Below, one piece after another: positions 20,326 through 33,000 of a DNA stretch of 64,000 bases. The notes under the pieces were generated by a model. It had not been told where the DNA came from and searched no databases. It was given only the letters and a program-made list of their open reading frames with translations. The number at the start of each line of letters is the position of its first letter. Positions within the stretch are counted from its first letter, which is position 1. This DNA is from Apostichopus japonicus (taxonomy: Eukaryota > Echinodermata > Holothuroidea > Aspidochirotida > Stichopodidae), in NCBI RefSeq assembly GCF_037975245.1, contig NC_092567.1, positions 15,865,876-15,929,875 of the forward strand, given 5' to 3'. Made by a program: the position numbers and the translations under genes.

Positions 20326-23300
20326 GTGATACCTTGTTATCTTTTATCTGGACCTGAGATCAGGCAATTCCATCACAACTCCCTGCTGAGATGTCCATCG
20401 CTGCTATGTAAACTGTGTTGTGGGAATTGACCATAGCTGCATTTATTGACTGTATACACTAGTGTCTAATGACCAACGGTAGCATGCTGTGTGTGTATTT
20501 CCTGGGATCAATGGTGGTGTCTAACACTTCTGTTACACCTCATTCGAAACTAGATCAGATAACCGGCATCAGACGTTTCTTTGTGCGCGAGTCTTTACCC
20601 CCTTTAAAGGCATGATGGCAATTGGAGATAGCCATCACATTTCAGAGCAGAAAAATATAAGCATATGCCAATCATAGTAAGTATGGTGTACTCAGGCTTC
20701 CCCGGTATGTCAAGAAACTTTTCTATAAAGCTGACCATTAACTTATAAATCTCGTCCATCCATTTTTTCTCAAATCTATACATTTCAGCACCATCTCAGG
20801 ATATCGCTCCTTCTACACAAATTCAGTGTCCAACGAACATGGTGTTTGGAAACTGTAGCTGTCATGGAACTTGTTCAGACCCTTTCGGTTGCCATGGTAA
20901 TTGTGAGGAACCTGAAACTTGCTTTTGCCCGCCAGGAAACTTCTTGATGGACGGGGAGGACTGTGTCCCAATCGAGGAATGTGAATGCTACATTCAAGAT
21001 GTGGGATTCCTCCAAGTAAGCCAAATTTATTACAATAGTTAAGAAAATACCATGTATCATAAGTCTATCATTTGTGTAGGAACACAATCATGCAAAATGT
21101 GTATACCGAGAAGTGACCATTCAGTAGCATAGCCACGAACATAGTAAAATGTTGCAGTTATCAAATGACTGATTCAAAAGTAGAAACAAAAACAAGATGT
21201 TAAAGTGAACATATGTAGTAACGGGCGCAACATATACACAACTGGGTTTTCCAAATAACTATTTTAAGACAAATAGTCACAAAAGGTTGTAGGCCTATAA
21301 TATTTCTTAATAAATATCCAAGTACTAAGTTGTTTCTTCTTAAAAACCTATTCAAAGAGCATAAGAATTTTTCTTTGCGTCTTGAAGCTGTATCTTCGGT
21401 TCTCCAAAGTAAAAGGAGACTGATATATTCAGGAATCAACATGAACTAATCACGCAGCACATTTGAAACAAATCATGTTCACCACGGATTATTCGTAAGC
21501 CCATTGCCAAAAGGGTACGTGTACTATCAAACAAAGCAAACCTATTTTTTATGGTCTCCTTAGAACTTGTGAAGCTAAAATAAAACAATGATTGTGAAAC
21601 CGTCTTCGAACAACACTGGCATATAACCAAAAAAAAAAAATTAGCCAAGAGATTTATGTAGAACCTTTGTGATCTTTGTTATTGACGGTCTCAAGACGCT
21701 AACGGTTGCATCCAATAATTTTGAACTCACTTCATGAGGAACGCTTTTTTAATAAAGCACCTAAAAGAAATTACTGTTTTCTTTCCCTTTTCAGCCAGGC
21801 AAATTCTTTGTAAACAACGACTGCACACAAAGATGTAGCTGCACTCAGGGAAACTTGACATGTGATCACGAATATCGTTGTAGCAACTATGCATCATGTC
21901 AACCAGACAATGGCTCAAATATATGTAGTTGCAATAATGGTTACTATGGCGATGGATTAACTTGCACATTGGCTCTCGATTGCGATGACTACCGTAATGC
22001 AGGATTCACCGAAAATGGTACTTACATCATCACACCGACCAACTGGACAAGCGGTCCATTTGAAGTTTACTGTGATATGGACACCTCTGGTGGCGGCTGG
22101 ACGGTATGAAACGTTTTACATAACAGACTGTTGCTAATGAGGAAAATACAGAATATTGCATTCTTAATTTATTTCTGCGTTGATATCGAAGGTTCTATTG
22201 ATTTAACCTCAATTGAACTGATTAAAATAATTCAAAATTAAGCAACACTGTAAGCAAACTGCTTATCCACTAAAGAGACTGTGTAAGAGAATGTGTAAAT
22301 GTGCCCCCTTCAGCCTCGGAAGAAGATCCTGCTAAGATCGAAACGTCAGGCCCTCTTACTTTGAATTAATTCACACCAAAATAAAAATTACAACAACAAG
22401 AACAACAAAAAACATAAAAAATCGACCATTGATGTAATTTGCCAGCTCTACAAAATCATACCAAATTTGCAAGAAAGTCTCTTATCTGAACTTTTCACTA
22501 AATTTGAGTCGAAATGTTAAAATTTAAATCCCATCTCTTTTTTCTTCTTTTTTTCATTTCTAAGGTATTTCAGCGTCGAATCGACGGATCAGTCGACTTT
22601 TATCTTAATTGGACTGATTACAAAGAAGGTTTTGGAAACGTGAACCATGAACATTGGCTTGGGAATGACAAGTTACATTTATTGACCAATCAGCGAGATT
22701 ACAATCTTCGTGTCGATATGATATCTTCATTAGATGGTCTTAATTACTACGCCGAGTATGAACTCTTCAGGATTGCGAATGAGGACAATTTGTACAGGCT
22801 GACGGATCTCGGTGGCTACTCTGGAAATACAGGTATATAATTCCTTCTTAAAAGTAAATTAAGTGATTCAGTAGTTATGAAATGTTGAATGGGCCTTTTT
22901 TGTTATTTTCCAAATTTTGTAATAAAATCAGTTTTTATTACTTTCTGGAATGGGGGTTCATTTTAACTTTGGAGAGTTACTGTCTGCCTTCGTATATAGA
23001 TATGTTTTTTTTTATATTTTCAAACCTTGGTATTCTGTAAACCTTCAGCAAAATCTATCCTGCTTTATGCAACCTGACGCTGTAAACCCTTCTTCGCACA
23101 AATTTGCCATCTCATCTACTTTGATCATCATGTACCTTTTGGTTTTGTACATCCATCAGCCTTACGGTCTAGCAGGAGTTCGTGACAATTATTTCTTGTT
23201 TACACACGTACACACACCTACCCACATACACACACGCGCAAACACACACGCCTACCCACGCACACACTCATTACTTTTTGACCCCCACTAGTCAAAAGTT

Positions 23301-24500
23301 GTAAGTCAACTTTTCATTATTGTGGCAGTCCATCGAGTTTCAGTACAGAACCTCGGTGGGTGTGGCGTGGATAGCAATGTTAGTGAGAAAAAAAAGATAG
23401 CAAAACATGGTCGATAGAGTGCAACATCTCATACCCAATACAAGACTATGGGCAGGGATAAGATATAAAAAAAAATTCTTTCAAAGGAGAACAGGGACGA
23501 AAAGGCCCGCCGCTAAAGTTGCCCAGTTAGATTTAAGAAAAGTAGTAAATCACACATCAAGGACAGTCCTTACCAAATCAACTACGGGTCCTAGCTTACT
23601 CTCTCTCTCTCTCTCTTTCTCTGACTCTATGGAACTCATTCGTATTTGGTACCAAAACTTAAATTATGTACTCCCGTCATTAACTTTTGGTGAGTAATTG
23701 AGAGTGTAAAAAAAGGTTATTTTAACCCAAGTGCAGAATGACCGTCACAGTTGTGTGAAGCTCATTTTTTGGTATTCGTTCCTTTTCACTATATGTGTGT
23801 AGTTCTGAGTTTGATCTAAATATGTGAAGGACACTTTTAATTATGTCCATTCTAGATGGAACATTGTTTAGTTCCCAAAGATGAAACAAAAGCAACGCAA
23901 GGCTTTACGATAAGCAATGACATACTATTTAGACCCTGACATATATTTTATTAGACAAAACAAATAGATAAAAGCATCATGTTGTACATAGAAGTTCCCT
24001 ATACTAAGTCCTACGGAAAGTAGATAGGATATTACATTTAAAACAATTGAAGCTACGACGTGGACCATTGTCTTTTTTTTTTTGGGGGGGGGGGGCTTAG
24101 TTCATATCTTAGAAAACAGAAGAGGAATAGCGGTTGGCCAAACATTTGATTTCTTTATGAAACACTGAAAATTGTTATATTTTAAATATGTGTTTGTAAT
24201 ACTTTTTTTTTGTCTATTTGTGTATTTTTTTTTCTTTCAGAAGGAAATTCGATGTTATGGGCCAACAATCAAGCTTGGTCCACAAAGGACCGCGACAATA
24301 ATGTTGAACACATGGACACTTATCGTGAATGCGCAGTGAGGAATCACGGAGCGTATTGGTATAGTATTTGCGGCGACTTCAATCCTAATGGCTTATATAA
24401 CGGATCCGGTCCTGCTAGCCTCTTTTGGAATAAGATACCTGAAAGTAATTTCAACAATTTAAAGTTTCTAGAGATGAAGATAAGACCAGCGAGAAAGTAA
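16526..24500 (+). CDS. secreted TIL/EGF/fibrinogen-domain protein, copy 2 (six exons, 411 aa)
   Basis: Exons 16526-16607, 19729-19818, 20789-21015, 21795-22103, 22565-22832 and 24241-24500 join in frame, 1236 bases including the stop. Phases and exon lengths equal those of copy 1 except exon 6, which is one codon longer. The order of parts is the same: signal peptide, cysteine-bearing linker, TIL domain, VWC/EGF segment, fibrinogen C-domain with four cysteines and STKDRDN. Across exons 1-5 I count 16 residue differences in about 324. Across exon 6 I count 24 plus the indel in 86, while synonymous-only codon changes number five. The gene is intact with canonical splice sites and keeps the usual GGGWT. 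Both copies are probably expressed, secreted lectin-like proteins. The ligand is unknown. Confidence 0.88.
16801..16868. repeat. (TA)n microsatellite, intron 1 of FREP copy 2
   Basis: Pure TA expansion. The copy 1 site (about 5271-5280) has only a few TA units, so the expansion post-dates the duplication. Confidence 0.9.
17252..17380. mobile_element. short solo LTR, private to FREP copy 2
   Basis: A 129-bp insert begins TGTTACATAC and ends ATATTACA, with direct repeats ATATT at 17247-17251 and 17381-17385. It contains AATAAA. Copy 1 (5655-5670) has the uninterrupted sequence GTCATATTCAACCCG. TG..CA ends, a 5-bp target duplication and an internal poly(A) signal fit a solo LTR or a small non-autonomous LTR element. 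Confidence 0.65.
17836..19692. mobile_element. composite TIR-element insertion in intron 1 of FREP copy 2
   Basis: The outer ends are CAGGCGCGTAGC (17838) and TACGCGCATGAGG (19680). Within lie a second set of ends, CAGGGGCGTATCCAGG (17873) and CCTGGATACGCGCCTG (about 19399-19414). Two GGTTGGCGCG / GAGTTGGCGCG hairpin modules (17940, 19485), an AC run (19014-19033) and a long polypyrimidine tract (19215-19370) are also inside. No transposase is seen; frames in the C/T tract are low complexity. Confidence 0.55.
20283..20605. mobile_element. (TA)n-truncated TTAA MITE, FREP copy 2 intron 2
   Basis: The right part of the MITE at 7546-7938 is present (from AAACGTGATACCTTG to CGCGAGTCTTTACCCCC, then TTTAA), but the left third is replaced by a TA run. 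A TA expansion or deletion removed one terminus, so this copy cannot be mobilised. Confidence 0.65.
22247..22365 (+). repeat. Penelope-type terminal motif, FREP copy 2 intron 4
   Basis: The orthologous position to 9646-9750: GCAAACTGCTTATCCACTAA, then GGAAGAAGATCCTGCTAAGATC and GAAACGTCAGG. It was already present before the gene duplication. Confidence 0.45.
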
Positions 24501-25812
24501 GAAATGGAGTACTGATGCCTACGGTATCTCTTTTACAAGGGTAAATTCACGTACAGTTATTGATTATGAGCTACATGGGAGATATAAAGACAAAACGATT
24601 TGATCATTGAATTATCAGTCGGTTTTCTCTCACGTATCGGCAGCATTTCATTTCTTATAATGTAATATTTATATTGTTTTATGGTTGGCATTGAGTCTTA
24701 CTTTAACATTTGATTGCTTGATTTGTGACCGAAAGAAGCAAACTGTCATCAGCAAACGGTTTATACTTGAGGGTCATCTCCAAATCGTTTTTGAAACAAC
24801 ATCATCAATTTCTCATCGGAGACTATCATACGCGAAAGGAGTGTGGAGCATATCACGCAAAGATGCAAGCGATATTATCGCGGGAGGCGAAAGGAGACAC
24901 TTCATTAAATGGGCGAGAGCTTGTTCAGTCCATCTCAATATCATGTTCTTTACTCAAGACAGTGTTGTCTAAATGTAACTGTATATACTTCTTGACTCGT
25001 TCAACGGTATAGGTTGTCTGTAATGTCATCATGATCGATGTTCTTTATATTTTGAGCCTTACTTTACTAGTGCAGTGTTCTTGATTGGAGTGGTTTGCCG
25101 TTTGGTTGTTCTCATCAATATGTATGTCTGCAACTAATGCAATTTTCTCACTGGAAATATTATTTGTAAATTATGAAGAAAACAAAGACATGATTAAATC
25201 TCATCTCACTTGTCACGATGACATTGTTAACTCAGATATTGATAGGTGTATTCATGAAAATAAAATAAAATGTATATGGGTACAACATATACCCACGACA
25301 CAAGTAATGCTAAGAATATGGCTGGTACCGAAAATTAAAAAATCAATCAATTCCAGCATTTTTATAAAACAATCCCATTTAGTAATCTTAATTTTCCATT
25401 ATATCATCTAGTTTTAACGTTCCTGTGTTCTCCAGTTACATATTAATAATTGTAACAACACCATACATTGGTCATATTAACTAAACACCAATAATTGTTT
25501 GATTATACATACATTTGCACGTAATATCTAACGTAAATTTTTCATGTTTATTGTAATGTTATCACTAATAGATTTTAAGCTATATGTGAAGAATTAAACA
25601 TATGTTGAATCCCAAACGAACGGAATTTTTGGATGGTTTTAAGTTGTTACATCTGATATCCTCGTGCAAATCCCTAATTTGTAGGTTTGATATGTATCAT
25701 TACAGTGTATGTTTGTATAACCTTTTTTTAAATTAATGTGAGACTTGTCATAATTAAAGGAGATGTTTACCACAATTAAGTGTTGTCATCATTTAGTGAT
25801 ATATTTATTTAG
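24501..25812 (+). other. 3' flank / probable 3'UTR of FREP copy 2
   Basis: Near-identical to the copy 1 flank, with AATAAA at 25259-25264. It ends at ATGCGAGGGCCCGTTAAATT shortly before the (AAT)n array. Confidence 0.5.
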
Positions 25813-25880
25813 ATGCGAGGGCCCGTTAAATTAGCTATACATGGAGCTGCTCGACAAACAGTGCTGTTCGTAACTTGCAA

Positions 25881-26800
<920 letters not shown>

Positions 26801-27265
26801 TTATATAGCGCATAATCAGCAAAGCTGCTCAAAGGGCTTTACAAATGTAAAACCTAAACACAAATAGTAACAAAAACCTAAATATTAAATATATAGAACC
26901 AATAAGGCACAAAATGTAGAAGCCTAAAGCAACAATATAAAAAACACACGTACTATACGATAATAATTAAAGTCCTAAACGCATATAGTCCATAAACAAA
27001 TTCAGAAATATGTAAATAGTAAAATAGCTTTAAACAAAGAATACACAAAAGATTAAAACGTAGTTAATTATTAAATATAAAGAAGTATCAGAAACTATAG
27101 TACAATAAGACAAATATTGTAAAAGCTTAAAACAAATAGCAATAAACACCGGGGCCCAATACTTAACGATAAAAAATAGAACCTTAAACGTAGTAAAAAA
27201 AAAAGAATATGAATTAAGTAATAGTTCCAAACGTAGTATGCATATTTGAATTAAAACACAGTATA

Positions 27266-28719
27266 TTACACAGTAAAAGCGAGTCTTAAATAGTAAGTTT
27301 TCAAAGCAGTCTTAAATGTGGTAAGAGAACTGCATACACGCACTGAGTTAAGACGTTCCATAATCTGGGAGCGCTGACTGAGAATTAAGGCTCTGTCGCC
27401 GGTCTTGAATCTTATTCTCTTCTCCTTGAGCAATTCCTGTGATGATGACATAAGAGTTCTGCTAGGTTTGTACGGTGTATGTAGACAAGACAGGCAGTTG
27501 GGGCGATACCGTGCAGAGCTTTGCAGGTGAGTAGGTTAGATTTGAACTTCACTCGAAAATCTATTGGTAGTCAATGCAGTGGTGTGACATGGTCTCTTTT
27601 CCTTTCCTTACAACTATACGAGCAGCATTATTTTGAACAAGTTCCAGGTTGCGATTTGCAGAGTTGGTGAGTCCTAAGAGCAGGCTATTTACATAATCCA
27701 GACGGGACGAGATGAAAGCGTTGACCAATGTAGCAGTGGCATCACGAGTCAGAAATGGACGGATATGTGATAACTGGCGGAGATGTGAGTAGCACGTCCA
27801 TACAACACTGTCAATATGGGGGGAGTGGGGGACCATGCCTAATTCTAAAACAGCTCCTATGTTACGGGCTGATACACTTGCAGCCACCTTTGTAGTTCCT
27901 ATTGTAGTTTCTGTGATGTGTGACAGAACCTTTTTTTGTGTACTTACCTTTACAGATAATTAGAAATTCGGGTTTTAGCATCATTCAATTTCAGGTGGTT
28001 GTCTGTCATCCATTCGCGTATTTCTGAGATCGCGCTATCCTTTGGATTACATGAAACATATAACTGCGTGTCGTCAGCATACATGTGTATGTTAATTCCG
28101 TGTTTCTCTGTAATTGCAAACAGTGGAGATGTATACAATGGATACATGTATGGACCCATCACCGAACCCTGGAAAGCCTGTCAGTAAGTCCTTACTAGCT
28201 GAAGACTTGCCATTTATCACAACTTACTAGGTACGTTGTTTCAAATAGGACACATGAGCCATGAACGTGTGGTACATGTGACTGCAAACGATTCAGTAAG
28301 ACGGTGTAGTAAAAGATCTTGATGTATAGTGTCAAACGCTGCACTTTGATCAAGCATCACTAAGAACACGCAATGATTTCTGTCCAAGGTACATTGTAAG
28401 TCATTGGTTATTTTAACAGGTGCAGTCTCAGTACTGTGATGCTTCCTGTATGCTGACTGATTTTGTTCATACAAGTCATCCAGCTCCATATGTTCATGTA
28501 CTTACCCCACAACCACTTTCTCAACTAGCTTAGACACGTTAGGAAGATTGCTGACCGGTCGGTAGTTCTTGTAATCCTCGCGATCGAGCGTGGGTTTCTT
28601 GATAATTGGTGTAACAGAGGCCGACTTAAGCGACAGAGGAACACATGATGAACCAAGAGATATATTCACTAGGCGATTGAGTATGGAAAGTAAACAGTCT
28701 ATTATTTCCTTTAATAGAG
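27266..28719 (-). pseudogene. LINE reverse transcriptase remnant (L2/CR1 group)
   Basis: It covers the RT palm with catalytic YADD (in [10 protein letters not shown]), the preceding D of DQSAAFDTI, the thumb and the conserved C-terminal FKTALKTYYLR near 27290. Frames break at about 28190 and 27900. A family-typical 'PLYTSPLF' precedes YADD. Confidence 0.85.
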
Positions 28720-28727
28720 ATGTAGGT

Positions 28728-29069
28728 CAGTGGCGTAGCCAGAGGGGGGGGGGGGGCAGGGGACAATGCCCCCCCATTTGCTTTGTGCTACAGTCTTGCC
28801 CCCCCCCCCCAAATGAAATCCAGTGATGTATTCAAAATACTTCTTTTTTACATTTTTTCGAGTTCTAATCACAAGTATTCATTACCTTAGGGCTCATGTT
28901 TATACTTCATATAAGGTCAGAACTTGGTAATCAGACCGAGATATTACACATTTTGGGCCTTCATCTTACCCACATTTCTTGGTAATTCCTACCATCAACC
29001 ATCACGGGGTTGCCCACCCCCTTAAGAAAATTCTTGCCCCGCAACAACAGCATGCTGGCTACGCCACTG
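28728..29069. mobile_element. hAT-like MITE with perfect 8-bp target duplication
   Basis: Terminal inverted repeats CAGTGGCGTAGCCAG / CTGGCTACGCCACTG, and direct repeats ATGTAGGT at 28720-28727 and 29070-29077. It is 342 bp, without coding capacity, inserted in the LINE RT. The 8-bp duplication and CAG..CTG ends fit the hAT superfamily. Confidence 0.85.
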
Positions 29070-29087
29070 ATGTAGGTATTGGGTCTA

Positions 29088-29335
29088 CCCAGCAAACACA
29101 AAAACGTTTTTAAAACGTTTTAAAACGTATTATAACGTTATTTGTGGTGTAATAAATATGTCACGTAAACGTTTTCAGGCTATTATTTCAAACATTTTTC
29201 GTCAAAACATTTATATAACATCAATATCTCATATAAACGTTATGCCGACGTTGTTATAACACCACATTTAACGTTATGAAAACATATATAGAGGCTCTTT
29301 AAAAAATGTTATGATAACGTGTTGTGTTTGCTGGG
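29088..29335. mobile_element. MITE with CCCAGCAAACACA ends and TA target
   Basis: The ends CCCAGCAAACACA / TGTGTTTGCTGGG are flanked by TA (29086-29087, 29336-29337). The interior is full of AACGTT motifs. It is 248 bp and lies only 10 bp beyond the target duplication of the previous MITE. A TA target suggests a Tc1/mariner-type origin. Confidence 0.8.
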
Positions 29336-29650
29336 TATGCTGCTGGTCTTGGAATTGCCAGACATGATGATCTTTATCACCTCTTCGTGCGTGGTTGACC
29401 GGGGAAAAAAACGACAACGGCATGACATTCTCGGGCAGGGTGATGACTGTGGGTAGTGTTGACAGGTAAAAATGGTTGACTAATTTTGAATATCTTTTCC
29501 GCAAAAAAAAGTCTGCGAACTGATATTCAAGAGCGGAATCGTCACCGATATAGAGTGAAGTATTTGCTCACTGCTATTCTGCTTTAACTCAGTTGTCAAT
29601 AATCTTTAAAGATGTTTTTGATCACTCTTATTATATTCAATTTCCCTTTG

Positions 29651-30981
29651 CAGGGGCGTATCCAGGATTTTCCAATAGGGGGGGGGGCGCCAGGCATGAA
29701 TGATCGCCGTCCTGGGGGATGGGTCTAAGGGGAGGGGTGTACAATTTTTGCTTTCAAAGAAGGGCTGAAATGCAAAATGGTGTCATATGCATGGGCGGCG
29801 ATCCGTACTTCCGAGTGGGGGGGGGATATGACCTTGTTGACTATCTAAGCGTAGCGCCACCATGAGTTGGCGCGAAGCGTCCAAGAAAATTTTGGGATTA
29901 ACAAACCCTCTAGATGGCCGGAAACGGCACTTCCCGAGGTTTCCAAGCGGCATATACCCAACTTTAAAATAGGGATGTCATGTCCGAAATATCTCATAAT
30001 CAGGATCCAAAATACTATTTTTTTTAATTTCGGGTGTTATTTTGGGAAAATTGCCCCTGTCAATCTTGTTTCAGGCGCAACGTTAGAATGTTCGAGAGCT
30101 CTGTTATATTATTCGATGAAGAAAATGGCCTCATGCAGGCTATTATAGGCCTATACACATGCAATACACAATTACACATAGTTACATTCCTAGGTACCGA
30201 CTGCTAGGGCATCCAGGTGAAACGTGTATTAAGCATTACCCTGGTTACATGAGATTCTCAGCTGTTCGAGGGAACATGTACGTATGTAGGCCTACTATAG
30301 GGCCTATATGAATACTATGAGGGTGCATATATGTACTATATCAATACCGTGGGCGCAATAATACATTTTGTTGTTATAGGGCCAATGAAGCCTACAGTCA
30401 ACTAGTTTTGCTTTATAAAGACGCTTTATTTGAAAAGATCGCACTGCGTTTATGGTAGGCGAGAAATGAAGCTAAAAAAGAGCCGTACATTAACGAAGAT
30501 GCATAAATGTAGGCATGAAAATATTCTTATCCCTGGCATTTGGTGGGGGGGGGGATATGGTGCATTACATCCCCTCCACCCATTTTCATGGGGGGATATA
30601 TCCCCCCTCCACCCAGGATCGCCGCCCATGGCCATATGTGATCCATTTTTCGACCTTAATAATAAGCAACATTTCCAGTAAATATGGACACAAAATGCAC
30701 AATTTAGTATGGCTGGCATGTCATTTAGTGTTTATAGTGATAATACAAACACAATTACCATCTATGTTTCTAAAACTATTATGCCGCCGAACTTCGCCAG
30801 AACCTTTTTTTGGCAAACAAAAAATAAAGCATACGGGAGGGGGGGGGGTTGAGCGATCACCGACATCTCACATAAAGGTCGTCATCAATTTTTTTTTTTT
30901 TTTTTTTTGCTAAACTTTTTTTTTTGGTGACGGCCAATAGGGGGGGCGCGCCTGTTGCGCCCCCCCCTGGATACGCCCCTG
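29651..30981. mobile_element. TIR element with perfect 16-bp ends, carrying a nested element
   Basis: CAGGGGCGTATCCAGG opens it and CCTGGATACGCCCCTG closes it. CTTTG occurs immediately on both sides (29646-29650, 30982-30986), so the target duplication looks like 5 bp rather than 8. Removing the inner element (29790-30630 and its duplication) leaves about 480 bp with no protein. Confidence 0.75.
29790..30630. mobile_element. 840-bp TIR element (copy A) nested in 29651-30981
   Basis: Ends CATGGGCGGCGATCC / GGATCGCCGCCCATG, flanked by GTCATATG (29782-29789) and GCCATATG (30631-30638), an 8-bp duplication with one change. It contains the hairpin module GCGCCACCATGAGTTGGCGC. It is an empty-site reference for copy B at 34512-35997. 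Confidence 0.8.
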
Positions 30982-31049
30982 CTTTGTTAGTATTTAGATT
31001 TAGCTGATTTACATAACATATTGTAGTTGTTCCTGTGATGTCGTACACT

Positions 31050-31550
31050 ATCTAGGTGAACAGAGAGCCCATTCGCTTTCCATCGTCGTTCTGATTGACG
31101 GCGTTTTCGACGAGTATCAGCCAGCTCCTCAGTGAACCACGGAGAGTGCTCCCTGATGACCACCTCCCTGGTAGTAAACTAATGGGGGCATGGGAGTCTA
31201 GGATATCTGACATAGCAGTAATGTAGAGACTTACCAAGTCTGTGATAGTATCTGGTGGTGATGTTACTAACGGCCTGTTCATGACACCTCAGTGCTTTTA
31301 GTTTCTCTTTATCAATGTTCTTAATACATCTATTCTGGGTTATTCTCTTTGGTGCAGCAGGATTGTCAACATGACATGTATTAATGATTGAATAGTGATC
31401 AGACAGAGAGGGTGGCTTACACGTTACCTTGGCGACTAGGTTTTCATTTGATCTTGTGATCACCAGGTCAAGTGTGTGACCTTGTATATGAGTCTTTATG
31501 TGTTGGTTTAGATTCAGGCTGAAGAGAAGGTCCATGAACTTGACCGCATC
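31050..31550 (-). pseudogene. LINE endonuclease C-terminal remnant
   Basis: HTLDLVITR and LSDHYSIINTC are the late motifs of an APE-type endonuclease, with the SDH catalytic motif. They continue the frame of 32431-32960 once the 880-bp insert is removed. Confidence 0.75.
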
Positions 31551-32430
31551 CAGGGACGTTGCCAGGGGAGGGGGTGGGCCAGGGGAGAGACTGCTCGCCC
31601 CTTTCAGTGTCGAAAAAGGTTACAAACTGTCGTTTTTCTATCATGCTATTTTGTCAGTGCTCTTTTGATCTTGAATACTCGTCAGCTCCGTTCACTCTAT
31701 TATAATCGTAGTAACATTCAGGCCTACTGATTCAGCTACTTACTTAGTCTAGCAGATGCAATTAGCTAAATTTAGCCTATAGCCTATTGCAAGCCTACAG
31801 TTGGCCACTGCGTAATAACATACATATTGCCTACATAACTGCACTCGATGGAGTGTCACGAACCGTATGCACAACGACTTCGACAACGTTCGTTCTCATC
31901 CATTCTATGATTCGTCCTAAGTTGTTGTACGAACATCATGTTATGAAGCTAATATAGCAATCGTATGTGATGCGCGCTTCCTGTAAATAATTATTACACT
32001 GCTAATACACTGCGATAACGATATTTGTTTTTAGGCCACAGCACATCTGGCCGTCTTTCAAAATATGAAAGTTTAAATTGTCCATCAGTTAAGTAAGTCA
32101 AATGTATTAAAGTCCAGACATTGGACAATAAACAAGAATCATCCTACTGGAAAAATTGTAAAAGAGCACTTTGTTTGTCTTTCTGATAGGCTATAATATG
32201 TTAAAGAACATGTAAAAGAATTCAAACAGGAAACAAAATCTGCTGATAATATGATATCACATGATAATAATGAAACTGGCAAAACATTGCACCAGATCGC
32301 ATCTATAAGGACCTTCAATTGTTCAAAAATATCTCAAAGGGGAGAGGGACAGCCCCTCCCTTTAGACCCCTCCCCAATATCAATCGCAAAACGTGCTCCC
32401 CTCCCTTTCAAATTCCTGGCTACGTCGCTG
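31551..32430. mobile_element. 880-bp hAT-like element splitting the LINE endonuclease
   Basis: Ends CAGGGACGTTGCCAGG / CCTGGCTACGTCGCTG, flanked by ACCGCATC (31543-31550) and ACCGCGTC (32431-32438), an 8-bp duplication with one difference. The interior is AT-rich without a transposase frame. Confidence 0.75.
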
Positions 32431-32960
32431 ACCGCGTCTGAATTATTTTGCTCACCCATATTGAAATTAAAATCACCAAGAACTATTCCCGCAGGTGTTA
32501 ATCGACTATCGATATAGTCCTGTATATGTTCCAGAAACAATGGTGTCGGGTGACTGTGTTTACCTCCACTTGGCGGCCGATACAGAACAGCTACACGTAG
32601 ACAGTCATTACGAGTTGACATATCAATCTCAATAAGGTCAAACGATGAATATGACACTTTCTGATTAGAACACTTTTATCCAGACTTATAAACAATTAAC
32701 AGCAACATCACCACCCTTCCCCGGTGTCCTTGGGACATGATCCAACTTAAATCCATTTGGCGTCAACTCTTTGCATATAATATCATCACTTACGCCAATA
32801 CGCCCCCCCCCCTCCCGTCAACCATGTTTCTGTGATACCCCAAAACGTCAATATGTTTCTTCAATGAAATCACGCAGCTTCAGAGATTTGTTTTTATCTG
32901 ACCTGGCATTGATATATCCAAAAGCGAGCTTGTTCTGTTCTTTCTTCCTTTCCAGTTAAG
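32431..32960 (-). pseudogene. LINE endonuclease N-terminal remnant
   Basis: The minus strand reads INARS, KNKSLKLRDFI, then VAVLYRPPSGG and GIVLGDFNFN, motifs of the APE-type endonuclease of non-LTR retrotransposons. A C-run near 32800 and stops interrupt it. Confidence 0.75.
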
Positions 32961-33000
32961 TGTATCTTTACAGTGTTGTTGATTTCATTCAGCGGTAGTA

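Larger units (their letters stand above)
26801..33000 (-). mobile_element. nearly full-length L2-like LINE, broken by nested TIR elements
   Basis: On the minus strand, endonuclease pieces come first: GYINARS and KNKSLKLRDFI near 32960-32860, VAVLYRPPSGG and GIVLGDFNFN near 32600-32440, then GHTLDLVITR and SDHYSIINTC near 31490-31390. Reverse-transcriptase pieces follow: SASVTPIIKKPTLD and NYRPVSNLPNVSKLVE near 28620-28520, SAYRKHHSTETA and LDQSAAFDTIHQDLL near 28460-28310, and LYTSPLF then [13 protein letters not shown] near 28135-28045. The C-terminal SRLDYVNSLLLGL and VQNNAARIV lie near 27710-27620. The 3' end is GTAAAGC.CTTTGAGCAGC then GCGCTATATAAATATT and the (ATT)n tail. Insertions at 28728, 29088, 29651 and 31551, plus internal stops, make it dead. 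Confidence 0.85.

Noticed and set aside
27999-28187. Plus-strand frame over the LINE
   Set aside because: Antisense shadow of the reverse-transcriptase YADD region.
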